This document shows, in pieces, positions 23,778-34,010 of a DNA stretch of 64,000 nt (position 1 is the first letter of the stretch; every line of letters starts with the position of its first letter). The DNA is taken from the NCBI GenBank assembly GCA_029891385.1, contig CM057224.1:28599005-28663004 (forward strand), in the 5' to 3' direction. A program made the position numbers and the translations under genes. The notes under the pieces were generated by a model that did no database searches, was not told where the DNA came from, and saw only the letters and a program-made list of their open reading frames with translations. Source of the DNA: Erythroxylum novogranatense. Taxonomy: Eukaryota > Streptophyta > Magnoliopsida > Malpighiales > Erythroxylaceae.

Positions 23778-24613
23778 CATCCATCCTATATTGTTTCATT
23801 ATATATCTCATACACAATGAATGCATGATAAAGCTTAGGGTTGGCAATTTTCTAAATGGCATACAATTATATAATATCACATAGTATTTGCATCCATTCA
23901 TCTCATGAACTAATGAACCACTTTTGATTGTCCATCCTAGAACATACAAATGATTACAAGGCTTTTAGGCCCAAAAAAATCTTCTTGGACTTAGATCTTC
24001 TACTTCAAACTCTTCGCTCACATGTGACAGCCCATTCGGTAAAAATTGTTTAATGGCATTTTATAAAACTGAATTTTGTCACTTTGAAAACAAAAATTCC
24101 AACACTAGATTTTCATAAAAATAAAATATCGTTCCATTAAAAAAAAGCCCTTTGTTTTTTATCAAAACTGAAACTTGATTCATTGAAACAAAAATCCAGT
24201 GCTTATTTTTACATAAAAACCGAAACTTGATTCATTAAAACAAAAATCCAGCATTTTGGTTTTCACAAAACCTAAACTATGCCAATACACAAAAAAAGGA
24301 TACACCAAAACCATTACCTGTTCATTTCTTCAACCCATGGCAGTTTCATTTTCATCATTAGATCAATTTGTACATTACAAAAACAAAGTAAACAGAAAAA
24401 TAAAACCAAAGAGGAAACATGGTGATGAGAGACCACCGTCCTTGTTATAAAACAAATGAAGAAATCTTACATGGTAATGTAAATTTTGTGGACAACCAAA
24501 AGAGCAACAAATATACCATATATATTTCTATCAAATAAAAATATGCATCATACAAAAATAATTGCCAAGCCAGGTATCACATATAGGAACTGAAATCATA
24601 TATAATAAAAATG

Positions 24614-24625
24614 GCTCTGATACCA
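24614..24625 (-). promoter_or_regulatory. Primer-binding site relic of element C
   Basis: The minus strand reads TGGTATCAGAGC, the exact tRNA-Met complement. Element A has AAAGC at the same place. It confirms the strand and the LTR boundary at 24628. Confidence 0.8.
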
Positions 24626-24627
24626 AT

Positions 24628-26750
24628 TTTTGGTTCGGAACATATAACATGTAAGATTTGGCTAAAACGATAGATTTTAATACCTTTTTAGAAATCAAAA
24701 CACAGCAGAAGCTAGATAACCAAATCAACATGCCACGCTATACATGATATGGTATATGGAAAATAATTATCATAAGAACAAGATGGAGATTATATTACCG
24801 AATCCTTCGCTATAACTTTAACTACTCGTTGTGCTATCCTATCCTCGACAATATATCCGTTCCTAAATGATGTGTCCCTTCTCATTATTGTATCCTCTTC
24901 TCAATATTATATCCTCAACTAATTCGATCTACCACTTGTTCTTCTTAGACAACTTGGTTAAAAAGATCCTTTAGTGGGAAAGGAGAAGAAAACTTTGGAG
25001 TAGATTTTTCTTAGAAGAAAGAAACCAAAAATGAGACACCTCTCAAGTAAATTTTAGCTAACACATCCAAGAAAGAAGAGAGAGTCTAAAAAATGCAAGA
25101 GCTCCTCTCTTACAGCTTGTCAATTTCGGTTACGCATGAAAAGAAAGAAGAGAAGAGCATCTAATGCATCACTTCTTTCTTTAATCAAACATAAAGAAGC
25201 CATTAAATGAGATTCTTCTCATTTGTTTTAAGATGGCCATATGAAAAGATCAATAACTTAAAATGACATGTCAATTTTGATTTTAGTGATGAAAGAAGGA
25301 AGATGATCCATCAAATGCACCTCTTTCATCTTTAATCAAATGAATGCTAAAAGGTTTCATTACATACCATAATTAAAAGACAACCATTAAACCATTTAAT
25401 GGTAAGATCATTACTCCATTAATTGATGATACAATATGATAAATACCATCTTTATTTAGCAATTCAATGCTAAATGTGCATCTGCACATTCAGACCTAAC
25501 AAAACCAAAATTGCACCTTCTAATTCTTTAAGAATTTTGTTTTAATTTAATTAATCAAATTAATCAAATTAAACCAAAATCTAGTCCATTTCTAAATGTT
25601 CATTTGGGCTTCTAATTAACCATTAATTAGTGCAAGCCCAACATTCAATCATGGGCTTTAAAACCTCCATTTGTATTTCTTACTTTGCTTGATAACCTCC
25701 CTTAAAGCCAAGGGAGAATCTTGTTGGACCTACATAATTTAAGCTCCAATAAGCCCATAATTAATTTATTCTCATTAGAATTAATTCTAGCTTATTAACT
25801 AAATGTCATTCAACTAAAGACAATTAGTTGAACTCTTGAATTACTAAATATTATGAGAAAACATATTTCAAATAAAATGTCCAATTGCAAACCCTATTAT
25901 GAACCTTATTATAGTCATTTGCACAATAAAGGGTAAAATTATTGTTTTGCTCTTATATTGGTTTTTCCTTCTAGATCTCCTGTTTTACTCTATAAGGTGA
26001 TTAACACACAAGATCTCATCTTGGTGTTAAGACTTGATGGGTAGCTAGCTCATCAAAACCCCTGGCGCCAGTTTAATCACCAATCTTCATAAAATATCTA
26101 GAAGTGATGGTATCACTATAAACTCTTTATTTGAGTGAACATCCCCTGATACATGTTTCAATTAGTAATTCCAACATGTAGACACTGGATTAATACTTTG
26201 TAAAAATCCATTCCGATCATATCAAGAATTATAATGAAACACATATGAGTTCACCACTCATCAAGATTGTGGTCCATAATAAGTAAATGCTAAAATATAT
26301 GTTTTAAGACTAAAGTAACAGCCTACTTTATTGTTGAAAACATACTTGATTCCAGATTCATTTAATAGTGTCATTATCGATAGTCGACTAATATCATGAT
26401 ATGAAACTCATTATTCCCTTAAAGTAAACTCCTTTACTTACATAGAGATAAATCGCAACACTATAGTCTAAACCATAATCAAACGACCAACTTGATTATT
26501 CAACTGTGAATCAATTAATTTAGATTATAATAATATATATGTTTCCCATATATCTTCATTTATATGTATGTTATTAACAAAAGAATCTTGGTTCCTTATG
26601 ACTAGTTATATTATGCTTATACAAATAAAACCAAACTCTTTTGTTTTATTAATAATAAATATTTTGATTACAAAACTGTAACTAGAAGAAGATTAAGTTA
26701 CATGTAAATATACTTACTTTCCGGGGCACTATATTTACATAAATCCAACA
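24628..26750 (-). repeat. 5' LTR of element C (diverged)
   Basis: About 2.12 kb, ending ATCCAACA at 26750. Its first base pair is altered (TTTTGG in place of TGTTGG). It shares ordered blocks with the A and B LTRs (for example ATTGCAAACCCTATT and CATTATCGATAGTC) but with many changes, so it is the oldest LTR of this family in the window. Confidence 0.85.
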
Positions 26751-27090
26751 ATCAATTCATAAAATTCAATTTTGTAGGATGCGTGACTCATTATCAATAG
26801 ATCTATGTGTTCACCATTGCACGTAACATCTTGGCCTCTATAACTTCATATGCTCTCGCTGACTTCTGCCTTTATTTTCCCTTTTCTCTACTGCATTGAC
26901 CGTTTTACCCCTTATTCTTTCCTTTTTTTGGATATTTTATTCCTGACTTCCCCTTTGGTGCTCCTCTCTAGTCTTCATCTAAGAAATACTAAACAGAGGT
27001 GGTACCTTTATAGAGGGCCTTTTAAAGGCCACGTTAATTTCCATAAAAGATGGTGGGACACTTTCAACCATATCCATATTTTTTCGTGTT
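26751..27090. other. Gene-free stretch between element C and repeat H2
   Basis: No homology to other parts of the window was noticed. An 80-codon open frame (26850-27092) is Phe/Leu rich without a recognisable motif and is not called a gene. Confidence 0.4.
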
Positions 27091-28282
27091 GATTGAGCCT
27101 AAGTTTATTACATAAATTGGCGACATTTTCATGACTCTTACTACACTTTTTGACTCCTATTTCTAGATTTTGTGCTTAAATTTACTCTTGAGTGTGTACT
27201 TTTATTTTATATAGTTTGAGAGTAAAAATTGTCACGAATCAGTACTAATTGTACTAATTAATTTTCTGAGAACAATTGATATTACAAACTACCATTTTTT
27301 ATTGTAGGAATCCAGGCTAAACTTTCGGGAAAAATTCAACGCGGCGAACCTTCGAAAACTCGAACCATTTTTGGAAAAATCACCCACTATGCAACCCTAC
27401 CCTATCATCCTTCATTTAAAAACCTACCAAATTAGGTTAAGAGCCAACACATTTTAGACATATACAGAACATATTCATACTCTCGGCTCTCTATCTCAAC
27501 TTCGACCATCATCCATCACTTCTTTCCATTTTTCATCGCCATCTTCATCAGCTGTTGCTGCCATGGATGCTTTTGGTGGGTTTCTGGTTATGAGTTCTCT
27601 CGAAGCAATGCTTAGTTAAGCACCTTTTCCTCTTGAAGATGTAGCAATGGCTTGAGTTCAATGGGCTTCAAAGGGGAGTAGTATTCATGTTTAGCTACAT
27701 TGTTATGAACTCCTTAGTTAGGATTTATTCTTTGTAGTTGGATTTTCTTGATTATAGTTTAATCAAGTGTTGAACAATTTATTGTGTTATTGGGTTGTTG
27801 ATGTAGAACTTGGAGCTTGAATATATGAAGTCTCATAGATGTCTTTTTGTGATTTGTTAATTCTCTTTTATCTACCTAGTTGTGTTTGATATTGAGATGA
27901 TGCTAGATCACAAATTGACCACTTGCATTAACTTACCCATTGCACACACTAAGATGCATTCAACAAAGTTTTAAAAAATGGAGTTCATTGATTAAAATCT
28001 TGGACTTAAAGAGTTCTTTAAGGTTTATCATTTGAAAACTTAGTGATTTTCACTCCCACCAAGATTTATTTTGAATTATGATAGCCAAAGCTCATTTTTC
28101 AAGATGATTATCTCACATTTGATCATTGTTTTTAACTTTCAATTTCTTATTCCCAAAATTCCAAAAATAATTTTTAAACACTTCTCTTATAATTAGTTCA
28201 ATTTTTTTAGTTTTCTTAAAGAACCAAAACCCTTTCCTAACGAGTTTAGTTTGCATTTCATGACATTTAGGCTAGCTTAGGT
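27091..28282. repeat. Dispersed repeat H2 (second copy of H1), cut by element D
   Basis: Aligns with H1 (7767-8084 plus 22619-23660) but lacks element A, showing the pre-insertion arrangement around A's target. It ends in GGCTAGCTTAGGT at the D LTR; H1 continues GGCTAGCTTAGATCC. It is non-coding, class unknown. Confidence 0.78.
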
Positions 28283-29330
28283 TGTAAACGATCTGGAAGG
28301 GGGGTTGAATAAATCTTTAAAGCTTTTTGTAAAATTCTACAATAAAATCAGAAGTTAATTCACACAAAAACAATTTAAACAAATTTAAATGTAAAGAGTA
28401 GAAAAGAAGAGCAAACACTGTTTTTATAGAGGTTCAGTGCTAAGACCTACGTCCTCTACCTAAGTTCCCACTTAGGATTTTGCAACAACTTTATTGCACA
28501 CTTTTTAGTTTAGTGTGAACTCTTACAATTCCACTTGATTTCCGGCTCAAGTTACCTTTATAAATGATTTGTTTTCCGGCACAAATCCTACCTTACAAGT
28601 GACTTTTCACTAATCACTCAAATTGTAAGAGAAAAATGAGATACTAATGAAAGAACAATGCTCAAAATAAATGTGTAACAAGCTAAGAGAAATAATGAGC
28701 AAATTTGGAGCAATAAAGGAGTCTTTTGCTTATGGAACTTCGGTGCCTTTCTCCCTTAATCATTCACTCTTTATACTAATAAGAAAATGGTCGTTGGAAG
28801 CCTTTCTAGCTGTTGCATGATTTCATATGACCGTTCCTTAACTTCCTTCTTTCCATTTGTGAATGATTCGTATAAATCTTGTCCAGCTCTACCTGTTAGT
28901 CGACTAGTCGAGTTGTTATAGTCGACTAGTGTTAACATATTTCACTGTAGGCTTGACTTTGCTCCTCGATAAGTCAACTATTGACATGATAGTCGACTAG
29001 TATTACTATTCCAATGATTTGTAGTCGACTTGCAGCATATTAGTCGACTTGTTTTAACCACCATCTGATGATCTTTAATTCTTAGTCAACTTATGAAATA
29101 CTTAGTCAACTTGTTGTTGATTCCAACGGATACATTTAATCAAATCTTCATTTTTTGTTGTCTAAATCATGTTGATATTGTTTCCTTATTGATTCCTCAA
29201 TGATTTATAATGTCTTCTAGATTTCTTTCAATCCAAAACACCTGAAATAAATTTCTTAACCAATTCTATACATTTTATTATTATCAAAACATAAGTAGGA
29301 TTTAATTTGTCAACCACCATTGATCCAACA
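28283..29330 (-). repeat. 3' LTR of element D
   Basis: 1048 bp, TGTAAACG at the left and GATCCAACA at the right on the plus strand (TGTTGGATC start on the minus strand). Palindromic GTCGAC-type motifs cluster at about 28895-29115. The outside flank is TAGGT (28278-28282), whose partner should be beyond the window. Confidence 0.82.
28895..29115. repeat. Cluster of GTCGAC-centred palindromes in the D LTR
   Basis: Motifs TAGTCGACTAG, ATAGTCGACTAG (twice), TAGTCGACTTG (twice) and variants with GTCAAC occur at irregular spacing of about 15-60 bases. The core TAGTCGACTA is a perfect 10-bp palindrome. A second cluster lies between ORF3 and pol (31220-31530). Confidence 0.8.
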
Positions 29331-29525
29331 ATCTCCCCCTTTTTGATAATGACAAAATACTTAGAATGTAAATCATTGAATGTAATAACCTTGTAAAATC
29401 AATTTTATAAATGGAAGTGGAAATCAAGATAGTCTCAGATATTTTAACAAGCTCCCCCTTAATCACATGACTAAAGAATATCAAGTTCAATTTCCAATCA
29501 ATTTCCAATATGACTCCCCCTTTTG
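29331..29525 (-). promoter_or_regulatory. Three polypurine tracts upstream of the D 3' LTR
   Basis: CTCCCCCTT occurs at about 29332, 29452 and 29513 on the plus strand (AAGGGGGAG on the minus strand). The first abuts the LTR. Multiple PPTs are a reported Sirevirus trait. Confidence 0.8.
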
Positions 29526-29745
29526 TCATAATCAAAAGAAACAGTCAATTTGAAACATAAAAATATCAGTAATAACAGACACAAATATGAAGAGAAGAAG
29601 TAATTTCAAAGTCATTACGTAACAAAACATGACAGCAAACATAAGAAGTCCTAAGAATCACTCAAGTACAAATAGGACAATAAAAACACACATACTAGAA
29701 GGAGCACAAGAAAATAATGTCGGTCAAGGTAAAGTGTAAGATACA

Positions 29746-31047
29746 TCATGATGAAGAATCATCATGCCTACAACCTAGTTTGTCAAAGATCTTCTTGATA
29801 TTCTTCTCCAAGCGGGTAAGCATACTGCATTGATCATCAATATTTCTCTCCATACTCATAAGCATATCCAGTTGATCATCATTGCGTTCATTCAACTCTT
29901 CCAACTGATCTCGAATCACCTAAAGATCATCATGAGAAACTTTACCCCTTTGCATATTACTGGGTTTGGAACTGTTAGGGCGATCAGTTGCCCTTCTCGA
30001 ACACTGCCTCTTAGGCGCTTGCTCACTCTCCAATGTCAAACCTATCTTCTCAACATGATAGGAATAGACTCAACCTTTTTCCACTATTTTGACAAGTTTT
30101 ATGCTACAGAGATTATAAGGAGTGAATCTCCAACTCTGAGGATAGGGATAATGGTCATAGGCCTTGAGATTGCATTTTTGGAGGTTGGCCATGTGAGTGA
30201 TCAGTGCTCCATAGGGCATGCCTTTATGCTTTGTAGTTTTGCCCTTAAGTTCACCCCTAAACAGATTGGCTTTCTTCCTCATCATTTGTACAATCAAGCT
30301 TGGAAAGTTTATTTTTCGGCCTTCTTGCAAGTGCCAAAGTATCTCCTTATCCAAGTTTGTGATATGATTGTTGCTTGCCTTTTTGGGATACACCACACGA
30401 TTGATTGCATAATGTAGTAGCCTATAGTTCAAAGGTAAATCCATTGCCTCAAAAGGTGGCGAATTATCTGGACATAGTCTTGCAAGCAATTCATCACCCT
30501 TGGCTTCGGTGTAACCGAAGTTATCCTCAGCCTCCTCATCTATCTCACCATCCTCATGCCTTAAGATATCTAAATCTAACAGAGAGGCATTAGGCCGAAC
30601 TCCGCCTTTAGGCAATTGAAATCCTTTAGCCAAATAATCTTCATAAATAAACATTTCGTGGCCGTGGATATGTGATTTCAAGTGCATTCCCGTATCTACA
30701 TTGCTTCTAATTACCATGAGATTAGCATAGAATTCCCTCACCATATCCTTATATATGTCATCGGTATAACCCAGGAAATAACGCAACCTATAACTAGTGA
30801 TTTTAGAAAATAGATCCTTGTATTCACTATGCTCTAATTCACTCCAATCAAATATCATAGAGGGTATCAATACCTCATATTTGAGCACCGTATGATATAG
30901 AGTCTAAGCATCTCGGGAGATGAATCTTGCGTCTAACTCCTCATTTTCTCGATCACCACCTCCTCTTGAGGAAGACCCACGGACCCTTAGACCTCGTGGA
31001 GGAGAGGCAGTCTTTTTTCCTTTTCCACTAGTCTTGCGTGGAGCCAT
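29746..31047 (-). pseudogene. Element D ORF3 (Sirevirus env-like/extra ORF), one frame with three stop codons
   Basis: Starting at ATG 31047 (MAPRKTSGKGKKTASPPRG, a basic N terminus), one frame runs 433 codons to TGA at 29746 with no frameshift. In-frame stops are TAG at codon 48 (30904-30906), TGA at about 30070 and TAG further on. The middle section (30070-30888) is open and has YANLMV and EDYLAKGFQLPKGGVRPNA, resembling the 'putative plant transposon protein' domain found in Sirevirus third ORFs. The end (about 29750-29900) is rich in Leu/Glu/Asp heptads (QLEELNERNDDQL, MLTRLEKNIKKI), a likely coiled coil. I see no transmembrane segment. Function in the family is unproven. Confidence 0.75.
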
Positions 31048-31219
31048 TTAAATATTTGAGAAGGATTTAAGGAAGAAGAAGTGAGATTTGAATGTTAGGG
31101 TTTTAAGAGTGATGAAAGGGGATTTTGAGAGAAAGATGATGATTTGAAGAGATAAGCAATGGGTTTGGTGTAGGTGAGGATCGATTGACTGAGGGTATAG
31201 AGTTTTTGAAAAAATCAGG

Positions 31220-31530
31220 GGAGAGTAGTCGACTGGTAGGGAGGTTTTTCAAGGAAGAGCTTTTCGGATGATTTGGGGAAAAAGATGTTTTAAAGGGTTC
31301 TTATAGTCGACTGATGTGAGTGTAGTCGACTAATAAAATTAAAAGGATAAGTGGGGGTCATCTGAAGGAAAACTAGTCGACTGGTTGTGAGATGTTAGTC
31401 GACTGGTTTTGAAAAATAGGTGAGTTAGTCGACTAGTCGTATCCTGTTAGTCGACTATAACGATGAAAAGTTGAACCCACTTGAGCAATTCCTCTACCTC
31501 AGTCGACTTAGACTACAAGTAGCCGACTGG
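31220..31530. repeat. Second cluster of GTCGAC palindromes, between D pol and ORF3
   Basis: At least eight GTCGAC cores (AGTCGACTGG, TAGTCGACTA, TAGTCGACTGG and similar) plus GCCGAC variants occur in about 300 bases upstream of the ORF3 start on D's coding strand. The spacing is irregular, so this is not a simple tandem satellite. Confidence 0.8.
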
Positions 31531-31652
31531 AATATTACAAAACTCCAAATAAAATCCTAAGTGTAAACATGATGATATAATCCTCAGATGGAGTGCACAT
31601 TTACCTCATATTTTGACCATTTTCATTAACTAATGTATGCAGTAAATAGGAA
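31531..31652 (-). other. Non-coding interval between D pol and the palindrome cluster
   Basis: A short AT-rich stretch without recognisable motif; the pol stop codon is at 31653. Confidence 0.4.
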
Positions 31653-32411
31653 TCAACCAAATGAATTTAAGTCACACATGCCAAACTTCAATTTAATATC
31701 CACAAACAGATCTTCCTTAAAGGGTTTAGTAAATATATCAGCTAATTGGTCACTAGATGAAACATGTTTCAAACAAATGTCACCTTTCAAGCAATGATCA
31801 CGTATAAAATGATGTCTAATTTCTATATGCTTTGTTCTACTATGCAAAATTGGATTTTTACTCAAACAAATTGCACTGGTATTATCACAATAAATAGGAA
31901 TATTTTTAATCACAATACCATAATCAAGCAATTGATGTTTAATCCAAAGAACTTGAGCACATGCACTTCTAGCTGCTACATATTCAGATTCAGCAGTGGA
32001 AATAGCTACACTAACTTGCTTTTTACTTGCCCAAGAGATCAAAGATGATCCTAAGAAATGACACAAACCACTAGTGCTCTTTCTATCTATCCTACAGCCA
32101 CCATGATCAGCATCACTATAAGCATATAAATCAAATGATTCACAACTGGGGTACCATAAACCATGATTAACGGTTATACTCAGATATCTAAAAATTCTTT
32201 TGCAATCACTCAAGTGAGAGATTTTAGGACAATATTGAAATCTGGCATAAAGACACATAACAAACATAATATCAGGTCTAGAAGCAGTTAAATACAAGAG
32301 AGATCCAATCATACCTCTATAAAGTTTTTGATCAACATCTTCTTCATGTTCATATTTCTCCAAGACCACATTAGTTGCCATTGGTGTTGCTTCCACTTTG
32401 CATCCTTCCAT
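31653..32411 (-). pseudogene. Element D RNase H and end of RT (252-codon open segment)
   Basis: The segment has YRGMIGSLLYLTASRPDIMFVMCLYARFQ (end of RT), then AYSDADHGGCRIDRKSTSG, STAESEYVAA, YCDNTSAICLSKNPILHSR, TKHIEIRHHFIRD and LADIFTKPF. The catalytic Asp, Glu, Asp positions of RNase H all appear present. It is the best-preserved copia RNase H in the window. The stop at 31653 lies just before the palindrome cluster. The upstream RT is in another frame, so it is still part of a broken gene. Confidence 0.9.
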
Positions 32412-32422
32412 TTTGAACTTCT

Positions 32423-33130
32423 TTAGAAGCTCCTTGGTATACTTTGATTGGTGAATGAAGATACCATTTTTGTGTGTTTGATTTGCAATCCAAGAAAGAA
32501 CTTGAGTTCTCCCATCATGCTCATTTCAAATTCACTTTGCATTAAATCACTAAATTCTTTGCACAAAAATTCATTAGTAGCACCAAACACAATATCATCA
32601 ACATATATTTGACAAATTAGCATATCTTAATCAACATGTTTAATAAACAATGTATTATCAATCTTACCATGAACATACCCATGTTGAGTTAAAAAAGTAC
32701 TTAACCTTTCAAGCCAAGCTCTAGGTGCTTGCTTTAACCCATAGAGTGCCTTCTTGAGTTTGTAGACATAATCTGGATGTTCATGATCTTCAAATCCCGG
32801 TGGTTGTTTGACATAAACTTCCTCTTAAATATATCCATTGAGAAACACACTTTCGACGTCCATTTGATTTAATTTGATCCTTTTATGTGATGCAAACGTA
32901 CATAACAATCTAATTGCCTCTAACCGAGCCACAGGAGCATATGTCTCATTATAATCAAGGCCTTCTTCTTGATAAAATCCTTGAGCTACTAACCTTGATT
33001 TATTCTTGATTGCTTCACCATTCTCATCATACTTTATCCTATTTACCCACTTGACTCCAATGATAGTTTTGTCTTTTGGTGGAGCTACCAAATCCCATAC
33101 ATTATTCCGCTTGAATTGATTAAGCTCTTC
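32423..33130 (-). pseudogene. Element D reverse transcriptase
   Basis: The N-terminal half is open within 32825-33688 (NNVWDLVAPPKDKTIIGVKWV, SRLVAQGFYQEEGLDYNETYAPVARLEAIR, NQMDVESVFLNGYI). The catalytic portion is in 32423-32623 (ICQIYVDDIVFGATNEFLC, YVDD intact; GELKFFLGLQI). The piece between them (32624-32824) retains motifs such as [18 protein letters not shown] sequence but has lost its frame, with a stop just after NGYI. Confidence 0.85.
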
Positions 33131-34010
33131 TTGCATAACTAATAGCCAATTTCTGTCCTCAAGAGCCTCTTTTATATTCTTGGGTTCCACTATTGAGATA
33201 CAGGCTGAATTGCTCATTTGCTCATAGACATTTCTCCTGGTCCTCAAACCATCATCCAAGTTACCAATGACTTGCTCCAAAGGATGGTTCTTTGCTTTTG
33301 CCCATGCTTTAATGTTGGGAACATGATCTTTATCATCTAACTTCATTTCTTCAGTCTTGGATTGAAATTCTTCAACTCCATTTCCTAAATTCCCTGCATC
33401 ATCATCAAAACAAACCTTTCTCAGGGGTGAAATCATATCATCGAATTTAACATGAATGATTTCTTCAACACACTTAGTTCTATTATTATAGATTCTAAAT
33501 GCATTACTAGTCAGAGAATAGCGAACAAACACACCAACATCAGATTTTGAATCAAATTTTCCTATATTATTTTTCCCATTATTATGAATAAAAATTTTGC
33601 AACCGAAAGGATGAAAATACGAAATGTTGGGTCTCTTACCTTTCCATAGCTTGTATGGTGTCTTGTTTTTGTCTCGTCTAAGACGCACTCTATTGATGAC
33701 GTAGCACGTGGTATTAATTGCTTCTGCCCAAAAAGACTTTTGAAGATTGTACTCATTTAATATTGTTCAACTCATTTCTTCAAGTGAGTGATTCTTCCTT
33801 TCTACTACACCATTTTGTTGTGGTGTTCTTGGTGTTGAGAAGTTGTGTTCCATTCCATATTTGTCACAAAGCCTTTCAAATGGTTCACACTCAAATTCAC
33901 CTCCATGATCGGTTCTAATTGCAACAATTGTCAAATCCTTTTCATTTTGAACCAACCTACACCACTTAGTAAACTCGTTAAAAGCATCATTTTTATTTTC
34001 AAGAAATCTC
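33131..34010 (-). pseudogene. Element D integrase core and C terminus, cut by element B
   Basis: The core segment (33767-34010) has DAFNEFTKWCRLVQNEKDL, RTDHGGEFECE with the second catalytic Asp, and TPRTPQQNGVVERKN with the catalytic Glu. The C-terminal portion (in 33131-33756) has TPYKLWKGKRPNISYFHPFGC and DSKSDVGVFVRYS. The N-terminal zinc finger and first Asp are missing because B was inserted at 34010. Frame breaks occur near 33760. Confidence 0.87.
34006..34010. repeat. Presumed left target-site duplication of element B (ATCTC)
   Basis: These are the five bases before the TGTTGG terminus of B at 34011. The right copy is not in the window because B's right end is displaced by E. Predicted from the A pattern, not verified. 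Confidence 0.5.

Larger units (their letters stand above)
23778..26750 (-). mobile_element. Element C: remnant of a copia element of the A/B family (leader plus 5' LTR only)
   Basis: 23778-24627 matches A's leader (from about 19611) and 24628-26750 matches the A LTRs, with clearly more divergence than between A and B. The PBS-like GCTCTGATACCA (24614-24625) sits at the correct place. Gag, pol and the other LTR are absent, and no matching target duplication was found at the two ends, so it is a deletion remnant. It contains no coding sequence. Confidence 0.85.
28283..34010 (-). mobile_element. Element D: Sirevirus-type copia element, 3' portion (cut by element B)
   Basis: Minus-strand order is integrase, RT, RNase H, an extra ORF downstream of pol, multiple polypurine tracts, 3' LTR. 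The additional ORF after RNase H, repeated PPTs and an LTR end containing CTGGAAGGGGGGTTGAATAA on the plus strand fit Sirevirus/Maximus (family knowledge). Copia B interrupts D in the integrase core at 34010/34011. D's upstream pol, gag and 5' LTR are not in the window and should lie beyond B and E. Confidence 0.85.
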
